Positions 25,006 through 35,571 of a DNA stretch of 64,000 bases are shown in pieces. Every line of letters begins with the position of its first letter. Within the stretch, counting starts at the first letter, position 1. The position numbers and the translations under genes are program-made. Source of the DNA: Haliotis asinina (lineage: Eukaryota > Mollusca > Gastropoda > Lepetellida > Haliotidae); the NCBI RefSeq assembly GCF_037392515.1, contig NC_090281.1, positions 54,786,753-54,850,752 on the forward strand, given 5' to 3'. The notes beneath the pieces were generated by a model that was not told the DNA's origin, did no database searches, and was given only the letters and a program-made list of their open reading frames with translations.

Positions 25006-26070
25006 TTGTCAGGCAAGAGCCCAGTCAAGGAGAGGCAGAGGCAGACAGGTTCCAGTCGGCAATAGTCATGGAACGGAAACGAAACAGAGTCTGGTTTAAG
25101 ACCATGGGGACATTTTTTCAAATGTCAGTAGATCTAATGACGTACTCTCTAGTGGGAGGTAACCATGCCTAACACAAGCAATTTGCTCTTGTGTCCTGGA
25201 GCTTCTCCAAAAGATTGGGAACGAAGCTTGCAGCTGTCCTCGACCTTTGCTCCTTTCACTTCAAGGTCACGGTTTTAGAGAGTCACGTACCGTGTTCCCA
25301 CAGCACCCCACCTATACTATTAAGGAAACCCATGTTCTGTGGATAGTCGACGTCTTTATTGCAATGGGCGCGACGTTTCGGTGACGTTACTAACACTTAT
25401 ATCTATCAAGTGATGATAAAGGAGTTAGTACCTGCTCGGAACATCGCACTCTCTGCAGTGAAGAAGTTGGCTGTTCAAGGAACTTGATTTTCCTTCAGCT
25501 TCACAACTTCTAAAATGTCTCTCAAAGAATTTATACGATAGACTGAGCCGTACGTTTTGATGCGAGTTAGAGCACAGTCGTAATTGTAGCATTTGTCCGG
25601 GAACGAGGAGCTGATCGACTGGGCCAGGAAATAACGATGACCTGTTACTTCAGCCACGTGAGGGTCTATACAATAGTGTTCTGTTTGACACTACTGCCAA
25701 TTGTATTTCATAAGCTTGGATATGAGTTAGATAGATTTGATAATCATATCTAGAGATATAGATCATTCATGTCATTAATCGATAATCATAATCCTCTAAA
25801 CCTTATCATTCCAAAAGGAACCATTTTCAGCTATTGGAATAACACGTATCCTCTAATATATTTCTACTTTGTCATGGCCACAGTGCATTTTTTGAGTTAT
25901 CAACCTTTATTGTATGTAGCCAAACATCATCAGGATGAAACTGAGATTATTTTCAAAATCTGTCATATTCATGGAAATATACAAACGGGTACGTGCCTAA
26001 GGAAAAAACACACATTAAGTTTTTTAACCAAGTCTATTTCCTCACGCCATGTTTGCAAACTAATATTATA
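25006..26070. other. No gene recognised
   Basis: The segment at 25.35-25.46 kb (GCGACGTTTCGGTGACG, TGATGATAAAGGAGTTAGTA) resembles a repeat-end motif known from several invertebrates, but I cannot place it in a family from this copy alone. Confidence 0.4.
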
Positions 26071-26215
26071 GTATGACTGTAGTTTTACGCCATTTTACTA
26101 ATATTTCAGCAACATCACCGCGTGGGACACACGGGTTGTGCTCAAATCAGGAATCAAACCCGGACTGTAGACCATATGAGGCAACTCCATATACGATTAG
26201 ACTACCCCATCGCCC
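26071..26215 (-). mobile_element. SINE-A copy, diverged
   Basis: Reads TAGTTTTACGCCATTTTACT, ATTTCAGCAACATCACCGCG, then AGGAATCAAACCCGGACTGT (B box in reverse) and TTAGACTACCCCATCGCCC (A-box side). Confidence 0.8.
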
Positions 26216-26429
26216 TTCAGCTGAAGAAATACTCGAAGCATTAAGATCAGGTACACTAAGGCTGTCGGAATATATATATTTTTGATACATATTTAAACTG
26301 AAGCCCAAAGCAGACCAGCGATTCCGCCTAGGAAAATCTAGACTTGCCTTACTTAGGATTTTGGCATTGTAGTAAGGGCTACGTAGTAGGGAAAATGATA
26401 TGGTTCAAGGACTTTGAGACAAGCAAGTC

Positions 26430-26545
26430 AGATCATATGGCGTTAAACATGGACAGAAATACGCATCGCAGACTGTTCCAATGTTGGGAATAGATCCCTG
26501 ATCTTAGACCTAACACTTAAACCACAAGGCTACCCCAGTTTCCCT
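26430..26545 (-). mobile_element. SINE-A remnant
   Basis: Only the head side is clear: ATGTTGGGAATAGATCCCTG, ATCTTAGACCTAACACTTAA and ACCACAAGGCTACCCCAG. The tail is not recognisable. Confidence 0.6.
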
Positions 26546-27925
26546 TCTGTTGGAGAAATACCAAGCGATACGTATCAGATAAAAAGCACCGAACAGCGAA
26601 AATCATGTTGCAATGAATCCATAAAACTGGGTTTTTTTCGACGACATACAAATGTCATTCGCGTTACTCAGTCTACACCCTCTGATCCAACAAGCTTAAG
26701 TGGCAATTTGAAAACCGGAATCTTGGGAAAGGAGATTGATTTAATTGAAGCATACCGTTTGCAATTGAAAGACAGGCTACGACTGTCTCAAGTATTAGCA
26801 TATGTGCGCATCTGTTACAGGTCTAGACAAGATTATCATTTCTCTTACATACTGCGCCATGTCTCTGTAAAGTATATCCTATAGGGTGTTTCCATGCAGT
26901 CCCGCCAGAGAGGAATAAGCATCACGAACCAAAGTACAGTAAATTCCAATGAGTCGAGTCGCTGGGGGACCACGTAATGCTGAAAGGTATATCGAGTAAT
27001 GTTGGGTTGGGTGACCATGCGCCTAGCATGCTTTATGTGTGGAATTTAGCGCATTATAAATACACATATTATTATAATATTCAAGACGACGACATTCGAT
27101 TCTTCACAATTTTTTGCTTGTTTTGTTTTATTGATAACGGTAAATGTGTTCTTTATTTTCGCTGCACATAGCCTTATACTAGTGAAGACAGGAACTAAAC
27201 AAACAAGTATATTGTAGTACTGAAGCAAACTGGTAATGATGCTTGATTTACAAATAGAGCAGTTAGGCTCCACTTCGCTTTGGTGTATTATTTGTTAAAA
27301 CCAGTATGGTCTGAGAGCCCAGGCGATGCGCCGTTGTGTGCTGTAGCACTGACGTGTTGAGTTGAAACTTGTGGCAGTGACAGGTCTTTGTATATTTTAC
27401 TATGATGTATATTAATTATAATTCATGAAAATGTGTAATTAAAATATCATTGCACATTTTAGTCATGTTGGTTTGTCATATTACACAGCCTGGCTTTAAT
27501 CACCCATCACTCACAGACAGTTCAGTGAACATGCTTACTTCGTGCTCACAGCACCATATAATAACCTAAGCCCTTTCCCACTCAAGCCCTTTTGATGCTA
27601 AGAGTTCTGCCCGTATCCCCACCCTAATCAAAAGACAAAATTAAACTGACATGCATACCCGACCCTAAATGTACATTCAATAAACTAAACCATGTATAAA
27701 AAAGACAGTTAGTGAACTTATTTCGGTGTTGGAATATTACACCGAGAAGGTGGAAATATTCTACGTGAAAAGAGGGAGTACGGGTCGAACTCTTTCCTTT
27801 GATTGTTTCAGGGTTGTTGATTACACCGTTAAATCTCCAATAAACTACTGGCCAGTAGCAAACGAAACAGTAGCGTATGTTGTCTTTGTTCGACTGCCGC
27901 AGTCCTGCTACATACTGGAGTTATT
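26546..27925. other. No gene recognised
   Basis: AT-rich, short frames only; no repeats of the known families in this window. Confidence 0.4.
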
Positions 27926-28275
27926 GTACTGATGTGTCAATGTGTGGAGTTGTACTAATATGTGGAGTTATACTGATGTGTGTGGTTGTACGGGAGAGTG
28001 GGGCTGTTGTACTGATGTGTCGATATGCGGAGTTGTCCTGTTGTGTGGAGTTGTGATGACATGGGTAAATGTGTACTGATGTGTCGAGTTGTGCTGACGT
28101 GTGGATATGTGCTCGTTCTTGGAGTGTGGAAATGTTGCAAAAGTGCGATGTTGCACTGGTGCATGGTGTCCATATACTGACAGTGTTTCATTCGTATGTG
28201 GATTCTTTTGATTTAAGCCGTTGATGGTCGCTGAGTTGTACTGGAATGTGGGGTTGTTGTACAAGTATGAGGAGA
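27926..28275. repeat. Degenerate minisatellite of TGTGGAGTTGTACTGATGTG-type units
   Basis: Phrases of about 20-22 bases recur with many variants (GTTGTACTGATGTGTCGATA, TGTGGAGTTGTGATGACATG, GTCGAGTTGTGCTGACGTGT). On the minus strand this gives His/Ser/Thr-rich open frames that I regard as a by-product of the repeat. Confidence 0.75.
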
Positions 28276-28285
28276 AAACTCCTCT

Positions 28286-28336
28286 TACCTGAAGCATCTG
28301 CTCTTACCTGAAGCATCTGCTCTTACCTGAAGCATC
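28286..28336. repeat. Short tandem repeat, three 22-bp copies
   Basis: Three consecutive copies of TCTTACCTGAAGCATCTGC with small edge differences. Confidence 0.9.
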
Positions 28337-28339
28337 AAC

Positions 28340-29020
28340 ATGCTCATACATATGCGATGAAACATTAATTCTCATACGTTTCCAAATATGTGCTTATTTC
28401 CTGGCTTCGAACTAGACATTTTATGAACGTTTCGAACCTGAAAAGAAACAAATTTTATGTTCAATAATGTATTTGTGTCCGTTTTCTGGGGCTGCTGACA
28501 ACATTACCATATCCTTGATCAGAGCACCAACGAATTGGGAATGAATGAATGAATGAATGAATGAGCGAATGAATGTAAAGTATACACTGAAATAAAAGTT
28601 ACATGAGTTACAATTTCAAATTGTAAAATAATATCAAAGACAAACATCGAGACCAGGAACAACCTGTGAGTGAATGAGAATAATGTGGGTGTGGGAGATG
28701 TGTGTGAAGTTTGGCACTGAATGAAGTGGGAATGTGTGAAATCTCTGTCTGGAGGAGCAGGATATCTCTTCACAGAGGCCGGGGCATTTGAGGGTGTGTG
28801 GACCATACTGAATGATGGTTGCTTAGTTCGGTATGCGTGTGTTTGTTTGAGTATGGAATGGTGGGGAGTGTGAGGTCTGGTGTGGCATCAGTAAGTGTGG
28901 CATCAGTTGTCCTCTATCACTTAGGCTCACATTTAAGAGAGCGTCATTTTGAATGATGTATACTCCCACTCTACTGACCCAATTTGCATGAATACTGCAT
29001 CGTGAATATGATCTTCCATA
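28340..29020. other. No gene; contains (GAAT)n
   Basis: A GAAT microsatellite with variants lies at about 28537-28575. The rest holds nothing I recognise. Confidence 0.5.
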
Positions 29021-29121
29021 ACCCTATACAAGATTCATAGTTGACCCAACGCTAGCAGACGTTGGCTCAACACTGGCAAACGTTTGGTCAGTGTTGGGCC
29101 AACTATGAATGTTATATGGGT
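29021..29121. repeat. Inverted repeat, MITE-like hairpin
   Basis: The arm ACCCTATACAAGATTCATAG continues as TTGACCCAAC and pairs with GTTGGGCCAACTATGAATGT plus TATATGGGT. The arms are about 30 bases with three or four mismatches. The interior contains further GTTGG/CAACAC complementarity. Confidence 0.85.
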
Positions 29122-31013
29122 CAGTTGTAAAATCTATACGCCAGAATGCAAGTGTGGAAAATGACTCAGACGAGTCACGCCGAGCTGAGTGATTCATGGG
29201 CTCAGGTTTGCACTCACAACCAACGGAAACTGCCTGCAAAGACCCACACATCCTCAACTCTCTCAGTGACCTATACTCGAAGATGCACCGCGACAAAACG
29301 AGCAAGCGGGAGATGCATCGCAGCTCTATCATGAGTAGCACGTGCAGATCAGTGAGCAGACGACACTAATGATAGCAGCAGACGATATACCTATTACTCG
29401 ACGGCACAGGGCCAGAAGCTCGGAAACTGCTTCGAAAAGCTTTCACGGGAAATTTGATTTAATGCATCTTTTATAAGTTTGCAAAAAACTGGCTTATGGT
29501 AATATGGCTTAACCTCTTAACGCCGTGAACCTCTTCGGTTTGTTATGTAATTATGTTGTCGAGGTGAGTGTACGTCCATCGAACCAGGCTGTCAAAATGC
29601 AGCGTTCCATATTTTGAAAATTCTAGGACCTTCGGACATTGGTTAAACACGGGTTACTGGTTCCACAAACTCATCCATTGTAATGGTGAAGATATCCCTC
29701 CAGTCACCTTAAATTTAAATATTTATTATCAACCAGAATGGAACTTTCATACAACCTTCTCAGAGAACCAACTCTTTCTTATGACAATAGCAAACCTTCC
29801 ATGTCATAATGGATTACTTTAAAATTATGCATGGTATTTTGTTTCCTTATTTTGAAATGTATTTTATTTATATATTTTAGTTGTAGGTTTTGTGCAGTAT
29901 AATCAGTTATTTCAATACGTCCCAACATTTCATGGTGTATAAAATTCTATTACTATTTCACCATTACTACAGAAAAGTTCATTCTGTGGGGTGTTCCCAG
30001 CTAGGTCAAACCTGAAATGCATGGGCATTACGTGTATTAGGGCTGGGTTTATAGTCTATATCTCAACTGTGTTCACTTAATGACACCGACCTCAAATAAC
30101 TGAACTATGTTCACCAGGTAAATATGAATTTTGTTAAGTCTGTGTTTAAGTGTTTGGAGCGTCATGCATATGCACCATGGCTAAAGAGAACATTCAGGTC
30201 AGACTTTTACCTCATCGTAGGGGTGGGTATTGCAGAGAATTTTCATATTGTGATATATTGCGATGCGAAAACATGTATTGTGACATGTATTGCAATATAT
30301 TGCAAGACGTGTTTCTATAACAAACAACTAATAGTAATTGACTTAATGCTTCATTTATAAAGCCAAAACACAACAAAATCACAATGCTTGACCAAGCTTT
30401 AGTAAAACATCTTTTCATATCAAAATAAGAAACGATAAAAAACTTTTCCAACTCAAAATGCTGCCATATTTAAGCCTTTGTCACGTTATATTATTCCTTT
30501 TTGGAGTTGCCATTTTATGACAAATGCACAACTTCCGGCATGTAAAAACCGAAAATGTCCCAGAATTTCCGAGTGTTACGAATGTATGTCAAAATACCGG
30601 TTTCCGATCAGCGCATCGCAATACGTATTGTGTTCATGTCTGAACCGGTAAATACCGGTAAACAGGTTATGTGGCAAAGTCCTATCCGAAAGATGGACGT
30701 ATATCACTGCACGCTGGTTATTAGTACACCAAGAAGAGACACTATACTGGAGATATAATGAACATACAGATGGCTGTCCTGCTACTTTGAACACTAAGAA
30801 TGACATCTCTGTCAAGTTTGAAAGCGCACATTGCTGCCAGTCCGACTGCCAGAGTCCAGATAGTCACTCATTCCTACAAGGTTTGAAGAAGAGACGCAGA
30901 GAAGGAGCCACACCCATTCCTACGATCTATACTGAGGTGCTCACCGACAATAACAAACAACTATGTAGTATAGAATATGTATTCTAATAAGCAGGTTATC
31001 TCCCAAAGGAACA
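29122..31013. other. No gene; possible hAT-like non-autonomous fragment
   Basis: At about 30216 the phrase TAGGGGTGGGTATTGCAGAG, followed by ATATTGTGATATATTGCGA, resembles the end of hAT-type MITEs. ACCGGTAAATACCGGTAAAC follows near 30644. A matching opposite terminal repeat is not visible, so boundaries are unknown. Confidence 0.35.
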
Positions 31014-31180
31014 TTCGAGTCGGGACCAGACAATCCAGTGATCAACATTATGAGCATCGATCTACGCAATGTAGATACGATGACATTTGTCAAACAAGTC
31101 AACAGGCCTGATCAACCAGTCAGTCGCCTGTTATGACAAGCATGGGTTGCAGAAGATCATTCTCACCCGGATCTTCACCG
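31014..31180 (-). mobile_element. SINE-B fragment (head and middle)
   Basis: Reads CGGGACCAGACAATCCAGTG, ATGAGCATCGATCTACGCAA, GTCGCCTGTTATGACAAGCA, TGGGTTGCAGAAGATCATTC and CACCCGGATCTTCACCGG. The tail half is absent. Confidence 0.85.
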
Positions 31181-31947
31181 GTTTCAGAGTGACTGGGTAC
31201 CAGGTAGTCAATAAGATATGGAGCGTTTTTGCATCATCGAGTGACTCATTTAGAGGCTAAAGCTAATATACATGCAATGGATACTGGGTGTCTGACCTTC
31301 GCTGTACAAACTCCATCCTACAGAATTATACGGCCTGATTTGAAGGTAGACATAGCTGGTTCACTGGGTTGTGCAGACTCTGTGTTAGGAGTTAAACGTT
31401 TGCAGCAAAACACGTTGCCCACTGTAATCTTTGGTTGTTTTGTTCAGACAAATTGGATGTAAATTTGTGTTTTGGTGCAAACGTTTGTTGTTAAGGTATA
31501 CATTCCTATTCGTGACTCTCCGCTGACAGCAAACGTTCCAAGTATTACGTCTTATAGTGCGGTTCCGAGACGCCTTCGGTGAAATGTTTCACTCCGAAAG
31601 CACTGAAACATCATCAAAACTTTCAGAAAGTAAGTAAAATAAGCAAGCAGATGTGTGAGACAGACTTGTTGGCGTACATGGCTCCTAATGTTTTTTGTAA
31701 GATACGGTTCCCGCTTGTATTTCCTAACCCTACCACCAATTCATCACATGGAACAAGTTTATCTGGCTGGACCCGTGTGATTTCCTACCCTTAGAATATG
31801 CTGCACTCTCATGAATCCAACTTTTGCGCGACATCGGACGACATCGGAGGGTCGACCCAAGTCAGTCGCGATTCGTTGTCCTTGTTTGTATTTATTTATG
31901 GGACGCTTCGATCACTATTGCATGTGCATGTATTGATTTCAACATAT
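31181..31947. other. No gene recognised
   Basis: Frames of about 70 codons at 31.2 and 31.6 kb have no domain or splice support. Confidence 0.4.
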
Positions 31948-31959
31948 CGACTTCCTAGT

Positions 31960-32230
31960 GAGTGAGTGAGTGAGTTTAGTTTTACGCCGCACTCAGCAAT
32001 ATTACAGCTATATGGCGGCGGTCTGTAAATAATCGAGTCTGGACCAGACAATCCAGTGATCAACAACATGAGCATCGATCTGCGCAATTGGGAACCGATG
32101 ACATGTGTCAACCAAGTCAGCGAGCCTGACCCCCCGATCCCGTTAGTCGCCTCTTACGACAAGCTGAGTCGCCCTTTATGGCAAGCATGGGTTGCTGAAG
32201 GCCTATTCTACCCCGGGACCTTCACGGGTC
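31960..32230 (-). mobile_element. SINE-B, complete reference copy with 12-bp target duplication
   Basis: It is flanked by the exact repeat CGACTTCCTAGT at 31948-31959 and 32231-32242. It is 271 bases long. Reading 5' to 3' on the minus strand, the head starts CCCGTGAAGGTCCCGGGGTA, the middle carries CTTGGTTGACACATGTCATC and CTGGTCCAGACTCGATTATT, and the tail is GCGGCGTAAAACTAAACTCA then CTCACTCACTCAC. I see no clear tRNA A/B-box pair in the head, so its RNA of origin is undetermined. Confidence 0.95.
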
Positions 32231-32345
32231 CGACTTCCTAGTAATAACCGTTATATGGCAGTAGTAGTTTATAAACTTGGGTTAAGAAACAGGTCCGCAG
32301 ATTTGCACTACATGGTGTTGACGACTGAATTATGAGTCCTGTCCT

Positions 32346-32743
32346 TTGTTGGTCAAGATAAACCCAACCTGTGTTGGTCAAGATAAACCGAACCTGTGTT
32401 AATTCAGATAAAGTCAATGGGGGTTGGACAAGATAAATTCAATATGTGTTGGTCACGATAAACCCAACATGTGCTGGTCAAGATAAACCCAACATGTGCT
32501 GGTCAAGATAAACCCAACATGTGCTGGTCAAGATAAACCCAACATGTGTTGGTCAAGATAAACCCAACATGTGCTGGTCAAGACAAACCCAACCTGTGTT
32601 GGTCAATATATAACCAATGTGTGTTGGTCAAGACAAACCCAACCTGTGTTGGTCACGATAAACCCAGTGTGTGTTGGTGAAGATAAACCCAATATGTGGT
32701 GGTCAATATAAAACCAATATGTGTCGGTCAAGATAAATCCAAC
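32346..32743. repeat. Minisatellite, about 26-bp unit, roughly 15 copies
   Basis: Units read TGTGTTGGTCAAGATAAACC with CAACA or CAACC joining them. The five or six units around 32460-32580 are nearly identical, while outer units diverge, as expected for an array homogenised in its centre. Confidence 0.93.
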
Positions 32744-35412
32744 GAAACCAAACTGAGCACACGGCCAATAGGCCTCGAGAAAAGGAAGATGTGCACATTT
32801 TGCTTCCTTGTCTAAATCCGCGTACGTCTTGCCGTGATCTGTCAACTTGGGCTTCTTAAAAACAATATCTGTTTTCAGCATTAGATGACTCAATGCATTC
32901 CGAGAAATACTTCACGCGTCTCCACTCAATTCTTTGCGTACTGTCATTCTAAAACGTAACACGATGCGCTGATAGCGACATGCCGAACACATGCGGTTAC
33001 CATGGTAACCGGAAGCATGCGCGCTACATTTGTCATTAATAACGTTTATTTTTCTTGAGGAAACTAAATCAATGACAAGATTGTGCTTTTCGCGATCACT
33101 GTCCGACAGTTATGCATAGCGTGAAGTCAGTAAGCATTGTGGTATCGTCAGAGAATTTATACATAATACACCAGTGAGATCTTTGTATATCCAGCTTTAA
33201 AGTTTGGAGTTTTGGCAGGCGAGAATGGAGGATGGTTCCCTTCTCATCAATATTTCAATGACGTCAATCGAGTAAAACACACTGTACTATGACATCCTGA
33301 GCATCGATCTGTGCAAAGAGGTTATCGTGACAAGCATCAACCAGGTCTTTCCGTCTGACCATTCGATCGTCTCTCATCGAAAGCATGAGTTGAAGACCTC
33401 TAACCCGGACATTCTAGAGTCAAGTTACACCCTAAATCGAACACAAATTAAATCAAAACAAATTTGTTATTTAAATAATAGTATCATCGAGTTATTTTGA
33501 GGAAAAAAACAAGGTCTTTTTAAGAAATAAATTAATAAGCAATGATTTTGCACTGATTCTGTATACACACAGTATTCAACTTGTGTCACGCTGCCTTGAT
33601 CAGTAATTGCCCATTGATATACATGTATATTTGAGTGGCTTGTTTTTGTAGTTTTGTAGTTGTGGTAAGTGTTTAATTTCAGCATTATGTTACTTATAAT
33701 TGAGGACTTTTTACATTTCAGCACATTCCATAACAACAAATGATATTTTGCTGGTTTTATTCACATTCCTTTAAGGCGTAAAATGGACCAGAGGATTAAC
33801 AATGTGATAATTGTTAATATCGTAATATCAGCGGCGTAGCTTTCATTATAAATGAAAAGGCCCGTGCATATGCATGACTTTGAAAGTTAGGCAAGCCCTC
33901 AATACTATCTAAATGTATAGCTTTGCAACCTTACACGAAAATACCGGCTGGCTAATGAATATGGAATTTTATGGATTTTTAATAAACCATATTGTTCATC
34001 AGAGTGATTGAAAACAAGTGTATGTACTGTCAGTAAAAACTGTGTTGTTTCAATATGTTTTTAATAATGAATATTTTGGATCATAGTTATAAGTAGTTTA
34101 ACAGGTCTGGTCTTGCAAAAGTAGAAGACAAACTATCTAGTTTCCTTGATATACCCCAGGTTTGGTCCAGTTACGTAGATCAATGCACAAAGTATAGCCG
34201 ATTGCCCTGTCAGGTCCTGATTCGATTAAACAGAGTCCGTCATCATATTGACGGAACACTGCCAATCAAACGCCAGTACAAAAGACTAAAACATAATTAA
34301 CATTTAAACCATTTAATATCGTCCATGAATACCAAGCTTATGTGAATACAAAAATAGAACGATTTTCGTAAGGGAAGAAAATTACATTGAGAACAGGTTC
34401 ACTTCAAACGAAACCTTTAACACGGAAGAAGATAACATATGCTGATAGCATTTGATATCATGGCAAGATGTTTGTCACCGTAATACTTAAGTAAACCGTA
34501 ATACCGTAATCAAACCTTTGACACGGAAAAAGATAACATATGCTGATTATTTCAGAATATTGCATGACGATGGCAAGATGTTTGTAACCGTAATACTCAC
34601 TGTAACCGAACGTGTCCTGATAGAAATACTGTAACATTTCATCTCTCTCCCCAATCAACAAATTAAATCTCAAAAAAGACATTGGGTGGGCGAGAGACGA
34701 CATCTCCAGACAGCGTTTCAGGAAGAACCTTGAGGACAATGTCATTATCAGATTGAAATTTTGGCAAGGTATGAAATTGGGTACAATTACCTCACGAATG
34801 GTATTATTCATGCAGATTTGTTTTGTTCTTTTTTTTAAAAAAAAAAAAATTATTTATGTATAAACGGCTGGATTATCAAAATACTTTCGACTGAAATGTG
34901 TCGTAGTATATGGCAGACACACGTAGTGTAAAGCAGACAGGGTCATCAAGTTTAGGGAATTATCAGATTGTCTGACATGTTTAAACTAGGCGGTGTCCGT
35001 TTGGAACACATAAGGACTGCGTGCCCAGCCGTGACCGACTTCACACATGTAACATTATCCATAAACTTCAATCTTGACTAGTGAACATGTTCACCTGATT
35101 TGTGTTCAGATTTTCAACATTGCTGTGTGGAACTTATGAACTTATTTTGACAATGAAAAAAACCCACGACACACTAATAAAAGTGTATCAATTAAACAAA
35201 CTTAATCATCTTTGAGGCCATCCTTCTAAAGACATCACAGTTACAATGTTATGACCATGTATGTAGCTTCCATTATTATATAAACAGTGGTATTGTATCT
35301 AGCGCCAGAGTTTCAAATACCGACCGAATTATCGAATGGGGAGTCCAGCCAGTTGAAATCACAACATGCACATCATTGTGGATGTCAAAGGGGATTACAG
35401 AGAATAGTCCCT
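32744..35412. other. No gene; one degenerate SINE-B and a small duplication
   Basis: At 33290-33417 phrases ATCCTGAGCATCGATCTGTG and TCTCATCGAAAGCATGAGTT mark a decayed minus-strand SINE-B. The remainder, apart from the duplication listed next, holds nothing I recognise. This is also the downstream flank of the CARD gene. I found no canonical poly(A) signal on the minus strand close to its stop. Confidence 0.45.
34405..34612 (+). repeat. Tandem duplication of about 100 bp
   Basis: The block AACCTTTAACACGGAAGAAG, ATAACATATGCTGATAGCA, GGCAAGATGTTTGTCACCGT recurs at about 34513 as AACCTTTGACACGGAAAAAG, ATAACATATGCTGATTA, GGCAAGATGTTTGTAACCGT, with about 10% change and some indels. Confidence 0.85.
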
Positions 35413-35550
35413 TAGTTTTACATCACTCTCAGCATTATGTCGGCAGGGGACACCAGAAATTGGCCCCTTACACTGTACCCATGTGGGGAATCGAACCCGG
35501 ATCTTGGGCGTGACGAGAAAACGGTTTAACCACTAAGCTGCCTCATCGCT
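35413..35550 (-). mobile_element. SINE-A copy in the 3' flank of the CARD gene
   Basis: Body GGCAGGGGACACCAGAAATT, head in reverse CATGTGGGGAATCGAACCCG and TTTAACCACTAAGCTGCCTC. Its right edge is about 21 bases from the CARD-gene stop codon, in the same orientation, so it is probably transcribed as part of the 3' UTR. Confidence 0.88.
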
Positions 35551-35571
35551 GTATGTGTCAAGAAGGTAACA

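Noticed and set aside
25350-25460. GCGACGTTTCGGTGACG plus TGATGATAAAGGAG as a Penelope-type terminus or hammerhead ribozyme
   Set aside because: The phrase is suggestive, but I could not find the full ribozyme core or any coding part, so a family call is not supported.
27955-28297. His/Ser/Thr-rich minus-strand frames
   Set aside because: They are translations of a degenerate minisatellite.
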